A DNA stretch of 36,858 nucleotides from Chthoniobacteraceae bacterium (GTDB lineage: Bacteria; Verrucomicrobiota; Verrucomicrobiia; Chthoniobacterales; Chthoniobacteraceae), in the NCBI GenBank assembly GCA_947479475.1, contig CANJZW010000046.1:1-36858 (forward strand), read 5' to 3'. The position numbers were made by a program, and so were the translations under genes. Below, piece after piece: positions 18,801 through 26,328 of the stretch. Each line of letters opens with the position of its first letter. The stretch's first letter is position 1. Below the pieces are notes generated by a model. It was given only the letters and a program-made list of their open reading frames with translations, had not been told where the DNA came from and did no database searches.

Positions 18801-19545
18801 CAACTTTGTGCCCCTTGTTCTCATTCCCCAGCTGATCTTCAGCGGCGCCCTCGTTAAATACGAGGAAATGAACCGAGACCCGGATCTGCTCTACACACTG
18901 CAGCGCTGGTTTGTCCAAAATCCCGATCCAAAAAAACCCGACGCGGCGGCAAGAGAGGCCGCCGATCGCAAACTGCGAATCCCCGCCGTGTCGCGTTTTG
19001 TCGCCACCCACTACAGCTACGAAGCTTTGATTGTCGCCCAGGCCAAACTCAACCCACTCACCCGCAGACAGGATTCCTTGCAGGATGAGATCGATACCTT
19101 CGCAAAAAAGAAAAACCGCTCGCCCGCTGAAGTCCGGCGCCTGGAGGACCTCAAACAGGCTCTCATCGATGCGAGCGTTCTCTCCTCCAACTCCGGCCGG
19201 GACCTCGACCGGCGCATGCGCCTAGTCGACAAAATCAGCGGGGGAATGAGCCTGCAGGAAAGCGGTCTCACATCCGGCGGAACACTCTTGAGCGCACAGC
19301 GCCGCTATACCAACCAAAAGGTCGGCGAAATGGTCTACAAGGCGGAAACCGAGCAGAACGACTACCGTCTCGATCAGAAGGTCAATGTATTCTTCAGCCC
19401 GGACAAATACGTCTGGGGTCTTCGCGTCAGCGTATATCTATGGAACAGCGTCGTACTGCTGCTCTCCAGCATGGGCCTTCTGGCCGTCCTGAACGTCGTC
19501 CTCAGCCGCCAGTTGCGTCCCGCTGGGCGCGCCGCCATGCGCTGA
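15889..19545 (+). CDS. TerB/FHA-like/ABCG ATPase-permease fusion
   Basis: A 1218-residue membrane protein combining several modules. Residues about 50-168 resemble a TerB-like helical domain. Residues about 250-457 are beta-rich and, near 380-455, look like a degenerate FHA domain (DVDDILLSPG, then LVDGATIRLDAW). Residues about 465-700 form an ABC ATPase with Walker A GASGSGKST (about 501), signature LSGGERKR (about 607) and Walker B VFLFDEPTSGL, of the ABCG (white) type. A CPACG pair lies near 715. Residues about 825-1206 hold six predicted membrane segments with a soluble loop of about 170-190 residues between the fifth and sixth. ABC half-transporters with FHA domains are known, for example Rv1747 of Mycobacterium; the TerB addition is less usual. 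The substrate is unknown. No ribosome-binding site precedes the ATG. Confidence 0.82.
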   Translation: MSPIFESLLRELQSRLWEAWTRVPLVHRAWHSLQFIARRLARRPRTVTESPNLLPLLIQVLAAFSKGGAEVLEEEIDSSLGFLRHDFPEAVYSELRQLFKHALQEQHDLGAMAQKLSAQLNTDQKIMLGVQLYDLIARAGMDRRQLVEFYSFMTQLGMAAQAIDIVYQLSSSDTPDPSVYQSGHSPLECVSIGASASKEDVGLKSLHELERMLAFRYHELLLLKNISAPNIVVRGRPLKLGDFCRIYPGQRILLGEEVLSHQELAYYFNAKKNVSLTQIYLSLDDDGELELQREKSRDSLLEVRFGLKVQVRALKMSTVKLNGIKLTANTVVEASLDDPLTFDNGSELPLSDLRRRARALGGRFQLKTYKTSYLVSNNPSRLDVDDILLSPGTAGEVLLRILCDYDHRVGTLEILHSDRPLQVGEQSLAVGGRCALVDGATIRLDAWQVLRCDFAERIIEEERNVISTLEVRDLTSRFRKNITALDSLSFSVSRGEMVCVMGASGSGKSTLLRTIAGQQHPTEGQVLLNGQQLYSDLDALKRFVTYIPQDDAFDDYLTIEENMEFAAAIRSPHLSKRDRVRRVESKLIELGLAERRDSVVGSAMKKLLSGGERKRLNIGLDMLSSADVFLFDEPTSGLSSKDSEHVMEILRGMAHNKIILVTLHQPTSKLFQMFTKALLLDKGGRLAFYGSPHEMLAYFAEAEHEQHFGTELGGCPACGTTRPEFIFDVLETPLRDLSGDVIYEENNRGQLVPARRFSADFWRDRYDRFRLLQEMKQVNVRENPSPLPPPPLPTAERRRLKIREEWAQFRTLWKRSFTSKLRNRGNLIITLVVPPILAAVIAWALYFTKDESGSYDFASAFHIPTYIFISLLVAMFLALVSSVDDIIRDRVLLNRERNLTVRLPYYILAKLGTLALFSAIQCALFVFVGNSILEVKGMFFPYWYFMFITAVSGLSLGLLISSLATSSKMAANFVPLVLIPQLIFSGALVKYEEMNRDPDLLYTLQRWFVQNPDPKKPDAAAREAADRKLRIPAVSRFVATHYSYEALIVAQAKLNPLTRRQDSLQDEIDTFAKKKNRSPAEVRRLEDLKQALIDASVLSSNSGRDLDRRMRLVDKISGGMSLQESGLTSGGTLLSAQRRYTNQKVGEMVYKAETEQNDYRLDQKVNVFFSPDKYVWGLRVSVYLWNSVVLLLSSMGLLAVLNVVLSRQLRPAGRAAMR

Positions 19546-19609
19546 TTTCTCCCGTTCCCCAGCAGTGAGGAACAAACAACCCCGCCCCCTTTGAGGCACG
19601 GCCGCTCGG

Positions 19610-20539
19610 CTACTCCCTCGATGTATTCCGGCGGCGCGGGCGGCGCGGCATCATCTCCAATTGGGGCTGGTGCAGAATCTCCTCGTCCATTCCCGGTTCC
19701 ATCGGCGTCGGAGGCAAATCTCCAAAATCTCCGGTCGACAGTGTCGCCCCCTCCGCAGAGCCGCCCCCTGCAAACCAGGTTCTCTCATCCGCCCGCTGCA
19801 GTTCAGGAGGCAACTCTTGTCCAATGATCAGACTACCTGAGAAAACCCCGCCCTTCTCAACCGTAATGGCACGGGCATAGACGGTTCCCTCCAACATGCC
19901 CTTCTTGTTGATAATCACCTTGCCCGCGCACACGGTGCCCCGCACCTTGCCGTTGATCTCAATCGTCTGGCCATAAACGGGCACGACAAACTCCACATTG
20001 GCCTTGGGGTGAATCACCAGAGCATCGGCGTCCACCTCCCCCTCGTACTGGCCCGCAATGCGGACAACGGCCTCGCCAGTGCACAAGATTTTCCCCCTAA
20101 AACGCCCCTCAATGCGAGCGCCCCCGCAAAGAATGCGGTGGCTTGCCACATCAGCATCCGGAGAGAGATGGACAAGCCCCTGCGTCTGAATAGAGCGCGC
20201 GAACGGACCCGCGATCCTAAAATCGCGAATATCGATGTACGAACCGCACTGTGGGCACAGACTAGACTGCGAAGAGGCCGGGACTTCCTGTTTTTCGCGG
20301 CAACTAAAACAAGTGACGACGCGGGTTTTATTCTGCGAAAACCACTTGGTTACCTTATCAAAAACAGAAGGTTCCTTGAGACTGGCCACCTCCTTTGCCA
20401 AGAGCTTTTCAATCGCGAAGTGCTGACCGCACTGTCGGCAAAAGGTGCTCCTGGCGCTGGCAGGTTCGAGTTGACTGAAACCACACTGCGGACAATCGGC
20501 GCCGATCTTGTCGGCTTGAAGACTGCGTGAAATGGCCAC
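19610..20539 (-). CDS. Bactofilin with two N-terminal zinc ribbons
   Basis: A 309-residue protein. Two four-cysteine zinc ribbons open it: Cys16, 19, 34, 37 and Cys77, 80, 95, 98, both with spacing CX2C-X14-CX2C. A bactofilin-like right-handed beta-helix follows (about 120-245), with the repetitive pattern seen in IEGRFRGKI, GQYEGEVDADALVIHP and INGKVRGTV. Bactofilins self-assemble into filaments used in cell shape, stalks and polar complexes. The C-terminal ~60 residues are disordered and end in a basic RRPRRRN stretch. The start is GTG at 20539, 64 bases after the shorter bactofilin gene, so both are probably co-transcribed. Zinc binding and any nucleic-acid or protein contact are inferred. 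Confidence 0.83.
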   Translation of the reverse strand: MAISRSLQADKIGADCPQCGFSQLEPASARSTFCRQCGQHFAIEKLLAKEVASLKEPSVFDKVTKWFSQNKTRVVTCFSCREKQEVPASSQSSLCPQCGSYIDIRDFRIAGPFARSIQTQGLVHLSPDADVASHRILCGGARIEGRFRGKILCTGEAVVRIAGQYEGEVDADALVIHPKANVEFVVPVYGQTIEINGKVRGTVCAGKVIINKKGMLEGTVYARAITVEKGGVFSGSLIIGQELPPELQRADERTWFAGGGSAEGATLSTGDFGDLPPTPMEPGMDEEILHQPQLEMMPRRPRRRNTSRE

Positions 20540-20603
20540 AGAGGCCGGGCATTGTGCGCAAAAGCTTTTGGCTCCTGCGGAGGGTTAAATTTAAAATCCA
20601 ATA

Positions 20604-21023
20604 CTACACGCGCGGAGGCATCCCGCCACCCACCGCTGGACGCACTTCTGGAGCACGGACGATCTCTGGCGTCTTCATCGCGATCCGGTTTGGTGTCACT
20701 TCCGATTTGCCGACGAAGGTAGCGCCATCCTCTATGACAAGCCGGGCCGCCTTCAAATCGCCGTGCAAAACCGCGTGGCTCTTCAGTTCGCAGCGCTCTT
20801 CCACCGTGATGTTCCCGTGCACCTTCCCCAGCACCGTCACCGCCTTGGTTTTGATTTCACCGCGGATCTCAGCGTTTTCACCCACAGTCAAAGTCCCGGG
20901 GCTGATGATTTCCCCCTCCACCTTCCCGTCGATGGTCAGGTCATTGAGGAACTTGATGGATCCTTTGATTTCAACGTCGGAGGCGAGGATGTTTGTTGTT
21001 TTTGGCAGGGTGATTTCAGACAT
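20604..21023 (-). CDS. Bactofilin, polymer-forming cytoskeletal protein
   Basis: A 139-residue small bactofilin, a filament-forming cytoskeletal protein with a single beta-helical domain (about 10-115). Characteristic repeats are visible: DVEIKGSIKFLNDLTIDGKV, EGEIISPGTLTVGENAEI, RGEIKTKAVTVLGKVHGN. The C-terminal tail is Pro/Gly-rich. The ATG at 21023 is preceded by A/C-rich sequence without a Shine-Dalgarno motif. It is the first gene of the pair with the zinc-ribbon bactofilin downstream. Its upstream region is the hairpin-rich gap reaching to 21541. Confidence 0.9.
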   Translation of the reverse strand: MSEITLPKTTNILASDVEIKGSIKFLNDLTIDGKVEGEIISPGTLTVGENAEIRGEIKTKAVTVLGKVHGNITVEERCELKSHAVLHGDLKAARLVIEDGATFVGKSEVTPNRIAMKTPEIVRAPEVRPAVGGGMPPRV

Positions 21024-21541
21024 GGTATTTGGGTTCTGCGGTTGGTTTTGGCTTTTTTGGCTTGGGAGACAGTAAAAAATAGACGGCCGCTTGCACCCCT
21101 CTTTCTAGCGCCTAATGAAACGCCTCCGGATACCTTCTGTGTATCCATCGAACAATCAATGAACACTCGCTAGGGGACCGCTTTAAAAGCAGCTCCAGCG
21201 TTGGAAGGCTTTCCCGAAGGGAACAAGCATAGTTCCAACGGAAACAGGGGCGTTTTCAGCGAAAACACGGGTGATTGCAGACATCTTGCAGGGAATCCTG
21301 CAACCATTCAACAGGGTGTATTCGCCCCGAAAACAGCCAACAGGAATTCCTTTTCACAATCTAGACAGGGCATGAACGGAGTCAACGCAGACCTCAATAT
21401 TTTGTGTAAAGGAGTCGCTTTTTATACACCTAGACACAATCCCTAGCGACTTGCCTAATATCGGGCAAAGCGGAAGCGTATACCCAGCGCCCGTCACTTC
21501 CCGCAGAAGACAGCCTCCTCCATTCCCCAATCGCTCCCGCC
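21024..21541. other. 518-base gap with clustered hairpins
   Basis: No protein gene is supported here. Within 21128-21303 at least five potential hairpins occur: GGATAC/GTATCC (21128-21146), a perfect 8-base arm CGTTGGAA/TTCCAACG (21199-21240) enclosing TTCCC/GGGAA, GTTTTC/GAAAAC (21252-21266), and TTGCAGG/CCTGCAA (21286-21303). A 10-base palindrome AGGAATTCCT lies near 21343. The ordered set suggests a structured leader RNA, small RNA or binding region between the bactofilin operon and the ABC gene. No known RNA family was recognised and direction cannot be fixed. Confidence 0.45.
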
Positions 21542-22357
21542 ATGCACCCCAATAAAACGGCTCCCATCCTGAAAATCGATGCCCTTGGCGTCCTCCGGGG
21601 AGAAACTGCAATCCTCCGCAATGTCGATTGGACCATCCACCCCGGCGAGCACTGGGTGATCCTCGGCCCCAATGGCTCCGGAAAGTCCTCTCTCCTCTCC
21701 GTTCTGGCAGGCTACCTGACTCCCACCACCGGCGAATGCGAAGTGCTCGGACAACGCTTCGGCTTCAGCGACTGGCGCGAGTTGCGTGCCCATCTGGGCA
21801 TCGTCTCCTCAACCCTCGCCTCGATGGTCCCCCCGGACGAACCAGCCTTCTGCACCGTCCTCACCGGCCGTGATGGCGGCGTCGGCCTCTGGGCTTGGGT
21901 GACGGCGCAGGAACGGGCCGAGGCCTGTTTCTGGCTCGCCAAGGTCGAAGCCAAACACCTTGCAGACCGCCCCTGGCAGGTCCTCAGCATGGGCGAAAAA
22001 CAACGCGTTCTCATCGCAAGAGCCCTCATACGCGCCCCAAAGCTGCTTGTTTTGGACGAGCCCTGCGCCGGCCTCGACCCCGTCGCGCGCGAGGGCTTTC
22101 TCGCCTTCACTGGCCGCCTCCTAAAGGCTCAAAAGGGACCCTCCGTCGTTCTGGTCACGCACCATGTCGAAGAAATCGTCCCGGGATTTAGCCACGCCCT
22201 TCTCCTGCGCCAGGGCTCGGTTGCAGCCTCCGGCCCCACCAAAGAAACCCTGCGTTCAGACATTCTCGAAAAAGTCTTCGACTCCCCTCTCACGCTCAGC
22301 GTCGCCAAAGGGCGCTACCGGCTCGAAATTCCATCCCCGAAACGAGGAATCGTCTAG
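21542..22357 (+). CDS. ABC ATPase of the ModF/YlmA type
   Basis: A 271-residue soluble ATP-binding cassette protein. Walker A is GPNGSGKSS (about 42-49), the signature is LSMGEKQRV (about 148), and Walker B is KLLVLDEPCAGLD. The combination of LGIVSS in place of a usual Q-loop, the VLTGRDGGVGLW segment and EPCAGLD points to the COG1119 (ModF/YlmA) group rather than a typical nutrient importer. No permease or binding protein lies beside it, so transport partners, if any, are elsewhere, and a non-transport role is possible. The DUF1080 gene follows 34 bases later on the same strand and could be co-transcribed. The ATG at 21542 has no clear ribosome-binding site. Confidence 0.85.
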   Translation: MHPNKTAPILKIDALGVLRGETAILRNVDWTIHPGEHWVILGPNGSGKSSLLSVLAGYLTPTTGECEVLGQRFGFSDWRELRAHLGIVSSTLASMVPPDEPAFCTVLTGRDGGVGLWAWVTAQERAEACFWLAKVEAKHLADRPWQVLSMGEKQRVLIARALIRAPKLLVLDEPCAGLDPVAREGFLAFTGRLLKAQKGPSVVLVTHHVEEIVPGFSHALLLRQGSVAASGPTKETLRSDILEKVFDSPLTLSVAKGRYRLEIPSPKRGIV

Positions 22358-22391
22358 TGCCCCTTTGCCCGCCCACCCTTTGAAAAGCCCT

Positions 22392-23246
22392 ATGAAATCT
22401 AAACCGAAATTTGTCCTCACACTGCTCAGTCTGCTCTGCATCGCCGTTGCATCTCAGGCCGCGACAGTGCCCCTTTTTGACGGTAAAACACTCAATGGAT
22501 GGGAGGGTGAAACCAACAGCGTCTGGCGGGTCGCCGACGGTTTGATTGTCGGAGGGTCCCTCGGGGGAAATCCGCAAAACGAGTTTCTGACCACGACGAA
22601 TAAGTACCGCAACTTCATCCTAAGACTAGAGTACAAACTCACCGGTACCGAGGGCTTTGTAAACAGCGGCGTCCAGTTTCGGAGCAAACGCATCACCAAC
22701 CCTCCAAACGAGATCAGCGGCTACCAGGCTGACATCGGAGCAGGCTACTCCGGCTGCCTCTATGACGAATCCCGGCGCAAAACCATGCTCGTCAAACCCG
22801 ACAAGGACTTCGTTGATTCCATCGAAAAAACCGGCGATTGGAACTCTTATGAAATCCGCGCCGAAGAGCAGCGAATCCAGATTTTCCTGAATGGAAAACG
22901 CACCGTAGATTTCACCGAACGGGAGGCTGGCATCGACATGACGGGCGTCATCGCCCTCCAAATTCACGGCAAGTGCAAAGCGGAGGTTTTCTTCCGCAAC
23001 ATCACCATCGAACCACTCCCTGACCTCCTTGTGCCCGCTGAAAAACAGGCACTGCACCGCTTCGGTACCGGCGATTCAGCCGAATCAGCCAGGCTTAAAC
23101 CCTTTGAGCAAGGCCGTTTCTCCCCGCAAAAACAGGAAGCCATGGTCTTCGCCGGCAAGATAAATGAGGTGCGCGAACAGAAAGCCGGCGAACTCGAAGC
23201 TCTCTTGAGCGCAGGCTTCGCAGGCCAGCAACTACGCTTCCGTTAA
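22392..23246 (+). CDS. Exported DUF1080 (3-keto-disaccharide hydrolase) protein
   Basis: A 284-residue exported protein of the DUF1080 family, linked to 3-keto-disaccharide hydrolysis and abundant in Verrucomicrobiota and Planctomycetota. The ATG at 22392 gives a signal peptide (KPKFVLTLLSLLCIAVASQA). The mature protein begins with the typical VPLFDGKTLNGWEG block. The family is a concanavalin-like beta-sandwich (about 25-215); conserved stretches include NSGVQFRSKR, GYQADIGAGY and the end of the domain with VFFRNITIEPLP. The final ~60 residues are an unusual extra helical tail. The enzymatic role is inferred by family only. It converges on the sulfatase gene 100 bases away. Confidence 0.9.
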   Translation: MKSKPKFVLTLLSLLCIAVASQAATVPLFDGKTLNGWEGETNSVWRVADGLIVGGSLGGNPQNEFLTTTNKYRNFILRLEYKLTGTEGFVNSGVQFRSKRITNPPNEISGYQADIGAGYSGCLYDESRRKTMLVKPDKDFVDSIEKTGDWNSYEIRAEEQRIQIFLNGKRTVDFTEREAGIDMTGVIALQIHGKCKAEVFFRNITIEPLPDLLVPAEKQALHRFGTGDSAESARLKPFEQGRFSPQKQEAMVFAGKINEVREQKAGELEALLSAGFAGQQLRFR

Positions 23247-23345
23247 TGACATGGAAGGCGGACTCCCTTCACGCGCAGTGGCGGGACCTGAAATCCGGCC
23301 CTCGGAAAGCCCGGCTTGATGCGGCGCCAGCGGCGGAAATTCAAC

Positions 23346-24884
23346 TCACGGAACGCTGGAACCTGCCGTTGTGGAACCGTTCGATATTTCCTTGAGGAGC
23401 TGCTTTGTCATGCGCGCCACTGTTTCCGGTTCTTCAGCCTGACGGTTACGCAATTCGTCGCCCTCGTCTTTCATGTTGTAGAGCTGAACCGCAGGGAGCT
23501 TCCGGCTCGCCGGGTCATTCGGTTTTGGAGCGCTCCACCCTCCCGAGTCCGCCCCGAGGATCAGCTTCCATGGTCCCTGCCGGATCGCAAACGTGCCGTT
23601 CACCGAGTGGTGAATCAACGTGTTGCGAATCGGGGCGGTTACCTTTCCGAGGAGTGCCGGCAAAATGCTAATGCTGTCTTCGGCGGCCTCTTTGGGCACC
23701 GGCTTCTCCAGGATTTCGGCCACGGTCGCGAACCAGTCATTAAGACAAACCATTCCCGTATAGATGCTTCCAGACTTTACTTTGGCGGGCCAGCGCACGA
23801 TAAACGGAATATGGTGCCCCCCGTCAAAGATGTCGGCCTTGGTTCCTCGGAATGTAAAACTGGGGTTATGACCGTGCGCCGCAAGCTCTGCAAAATCAGC
23901 CTGTGGCGAGCAACCATTGTCGCTGGTCATCACAACCACCGTGTCATCACTGAGGCCCGCCTCCTTGAGTGCACCGAGAACTGAGCCGAGTGCGTCGTCC
24001 GTCTGCATCACAAAATCCGCATACGGGCTGATGCCACTTTTGCCCTTCCACGCTGCCGAAGGAACGATCGGTGTGTGCGGCGAGTTGAGCGGGAGGTACA
24101 AAAAGAAGGGCTGTCCCGCCGAAGCCGCCTGGGCGCGGCTGCGGATGTAATCAACCGCACGCTTCGTAAGCTCCGGCAAAACATTCTCCGCTTCAAACGA
24201 GGCTGCAGCCGGACCGAGTCGCGTACTGCCGCTTTTCGCCTTGTCGACCGTCATTGGAAAAGCTTTTTCCACCGTTGGAATTTCAAGCACGTGATCGTTT
24301 TCAAGAAACGTGTACGGCACCATATCTAAAGAAGCCGCTATTCCGAAAAAGGTGTCGAAACCTGCCCCGAGAGGTCCGCCGCCAAAGGGTTTAGTGAAAT
24401 CCGCGCGCCAGCCCTCTGAGCCTTTTTCTATATTGTCGCCGAAAGCCGCAGCCCCCGGTTGGCGTTTCCAATCAAACCCGAGGTGCCATTTGCCGATGCA
24501 AGCCGTGTGGTAGCCCTGCTGCTTGAGAAAGGCCGGGACGGTCAACCGCCCCGGTTCTATCAGATCCGAGCTCATTCCACCCTGCACACCGCTCTTGAGC
24601 CTGGAGCGCCAGTTGTAGCGGCCCGTAAGAATCCCGTATCGCGTGGGCGTGCAGACCGCGCTGCTTGAATGTGCGTCCGTAAAACGCATCCCATCCCGCG
24701 CCAAAAGATCCATGTTGGGAGTGAGTATTTTACCCTCGGGGTTCAGGCAACGCACGTCCCCGTACCCGAGGTCGTCGGCAAGAACATACACGAAGTTGGG
24801 GCGCCTCGGGGGGGCTTCTGCGGCGCCAGCCCGCCACGGAATGACGACGCTAAACAAAAGTAAAGCAAGGGATGCACTTTTCAT
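23346..24884 (-). CDS. Exported arylsulfatase, formylglycine type
   Basis: A 512-residue family S1-type sulfatase exported by a signal peptide (KSASLALLLFSVVIPWRAGA). The ATG at 24884 is chosen because it directly precedes that signal. The conserved sulfatase core is visible: N-terminal metal site YVLADDLGYGD, the cysteine to be converted to formylglycine at Cys78 in CTPTR (CxPxR), GKWHLGF, and TSDNG with the expected Asp/Asn. These should hydrolyse sulfate esters, probably from polysaccharides. The specific substrate cannot be told. No sulfatase-maturing enzyme is in the window. It is the last gene of the minus-strand set terC-uvrA-sulfatase-sulfatase, 73 bases downstream of the other sulfatase. 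Confidence 0.95.
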   Translation of the reverse strand: MKSASLALLLFSVVIPWRAGAAEAPPRRPNFVYVLADDLGYGDVRCLNPEGKILTPNMDLLARDGMRFTDAHSSSAVCTPTRYGILTGRYNWRSRLKSGVQGGMSSDLIEPGRLTVPAFLKQQGYHTACIGKWHLGFDWKRQPGAAAFGDNIEKGSEGWRADFTKPFGGGPLGAGFDTFFGIAASLDMVPYTFLENDHVLEIPTVEKAFPMTVDKAKSGSTRLGPAAASFEAENVLPELTKRAVDYIRSRAQAASAGQPFFLYLPLNSPHTPIVPSAAWKGKSGISPYADFVMQTDDALGSVLGALKEAGLSDDTVVVMTSDNGCSPQADFAELAAHGHNPSFTFRGTKADIFDGGHHIPFIVRWPAKVKSGSIYTGMVCLNDWFATVAEILEKPVPKEAAEDSISILPALLGKVTAPIRNTLIHHSVNGTFAIRQGPWKLILGADSGGWSAPKPNDPASRKLPAVQLYNMKDEGDELRNRQAEEPETVARMTKQLLKEISNGSTTAGSSVP

Positions 24885-24957
24885 GGGGACGGGGGATATT
24901 TTGTTTTGGAATTCCAGCAAAGCCGCGACGGTGGAGCGTGTCCTTTGTGCTGAAGGT

Positions 24958-26289
24958 CTATGGCTTCGCCGCCAAAATCGAGCGCATACGCTCCATTCGC
25001 GCCTGCTGGTCGGGGGCAGAGGCAAGGTCATGGACTTCACTGGGGTCGTGCTGGAGGTCAAACAGCTGAGTCCGGCCGACCTTCGGATAATGGATCAGTT
25101 TCCAATCGCGATCACTGACCGCCTGCTGGACATCTTTGTAGGCAAACCGCAGAAAACTCCGGCCAGGCGCGGAGGGCTCGCGCAAGACTGCGGCCAGGTT
25201 GACCCCCTCGCTGGTTGCGGGTGCCTTGACTCCACAAATTGCTCCGAGCGTTGGGAAAACATCAAACAGGTAACACATTGCATCGGTGGATTTGTTTGCG
25301 GGAATTCCCGGCCCACTGATCACCAGGGGCACCCGAATCGAGTGTTCGTAGAGATTTTGTTTTCCGATTAACCCATGGGATCCACGAGCCACCCCGGAAT
25401 CGGCGCTGAATACGACGATCGTATTTTTTGCAAAGGGCGAAGCCGCCAGTGCATCCAAAACCCTTCCGATCTGGAGATCCAAATACGAAATGTAACGGTA
25501 ATAGTCGGCCAGCATGGAGCGTATTGCCTCGGGCGTTCTCGGTGTGGGGAGCAAGACTTCGTCGCGAATTTTCATTTCGCCATTGTCGAAGGGGTGTTGC
25601 GCCATAAAGTTTTCCGGCAGCGGAAGCGCTGCCGGATTGTATTTAACGGAGAACTCCGCTGGGACAATGTGCGGGTCGTGGGGGGCGTCAAAGGGTAAGT
25701 AGCAAAGGAAGGGCCCCTTTTGAGGCGCGTTCAAAAAGGCGATCGCTTCGTTGGCAAAAATCTCGCACGCGTGTGTTTGTGACTTCACAGCCTTGCCCAT
25801 CCTGCCATTCTCAAGCTGCTTGAGAGGAACGTCCATCGGATTGGACATCCCGCCGGTAAACATCGACCGGGCGAGTTGAAAACACTTGGGAATGGACGCT
25901 TCTCCATTGTGCCATTTGCCGGTGACGAAGGTGGTGTAGCCCGCTGTTCCGAAAGCCTCGGGCCATGTGGGATCCCGCATGAGTTGTTCATCGATACGGA
26001 AGAGCGACTGGCCCGAAAGCAGCATGGCTCGCGAGGGCATGCATGTCGCTGGGTTCATTCCGCCCTGCATATAGGCGCGACGAAATGCGAGTCCAGAGCG
26101 TACCAACTTGTCCAAATTTGGCGTCTGGATGTTTGGGTTTCCAAGAGCGGCAATGGTGTCTGCCCTCTGGTCGTCCGCGAACAAAAAGAGGATGTTCGGG
26201 GGCTGGACATTTTCAGCGGCCGCAAAAATTGAGAGCGGGTTTACGAAGGCGAAAATCAAACCTAAAAGGAAGGAACGCAACGGTTGCAT
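24958..26289 (-). CDS. Exported sulfatase with altered metal-site motif
   Basis: A 443-residue exported sulfatase. The ATG at 26289 gives a signal peptide (LRSFLLGLIFAFVNPLSIFA); a start 7 codons upstream is possible. The formylglycine motif CMPSR places the key cysteine at Cys83, and GKWH follows. The second metal site reads SADSGVARGSHG: Asp297 is kept, but Ser298 occupies the position usually held by Asn or His in sulfatases. The GSHGLIGKQNLYEHS block is otherwise typical. The replaced residue may reduce or alter metal binding, or be a variant of this subgroup. It lies 39 bases downstream of uvrA and shares its strand and orientation with the second sulfatase. Confidence 0.93.
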   Translation of the reverse strand: MQPLRSFLLGLIFAFVNPLSIFAAAENVQPPNILFLFADDQRADTIAALGNPNIQTPNLDKLVRSGLAFRRAYMQGGMNPATCMPSRAMLLSGQSLFRIDEQLMRDPTWPEAFGTAGYTTFVTGKWHNGEASIPKCFQLARSMFTGGMSNPMDVPLKQLENGRMGKAVKSQTHACEIFANEAIAFLNAPQKGPFLCYLPFDAPHDPHIVPAEFSVKYNPAALPLPENFMAQHPFDNGEMKIRDEVLLPTPRTPEAIRSMLADYYRYISYLDLQIGRVLDALAASPFAKNTIVVFSADSGVARGSHGLIGKQNLYEHSIRVPLVISGPGIPANKSTDAMCYLFDVFPTLGAICGVKAPATSEGVNLAAVLREPSAPGRSFLRFAYKDVQQAVSDRDWKLIHYPKVGRTQLFDLQHDPSEVHDLASAPDQQARMERMRSILAAKP

Positions 26290-26328
26290 CTTGGCAGCAA
26301 ACGCCCACATCCTTCTGGGATCAAGCTC

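Noticed and set aside
21180-21310. tRNA or tmRNA gene in the hairpin-rich gap.
   Set aside because: No T-loop consensus, CCA-adjacent acceptor stem or tmRNA ends are visible; stems do not form a cloverleaf.
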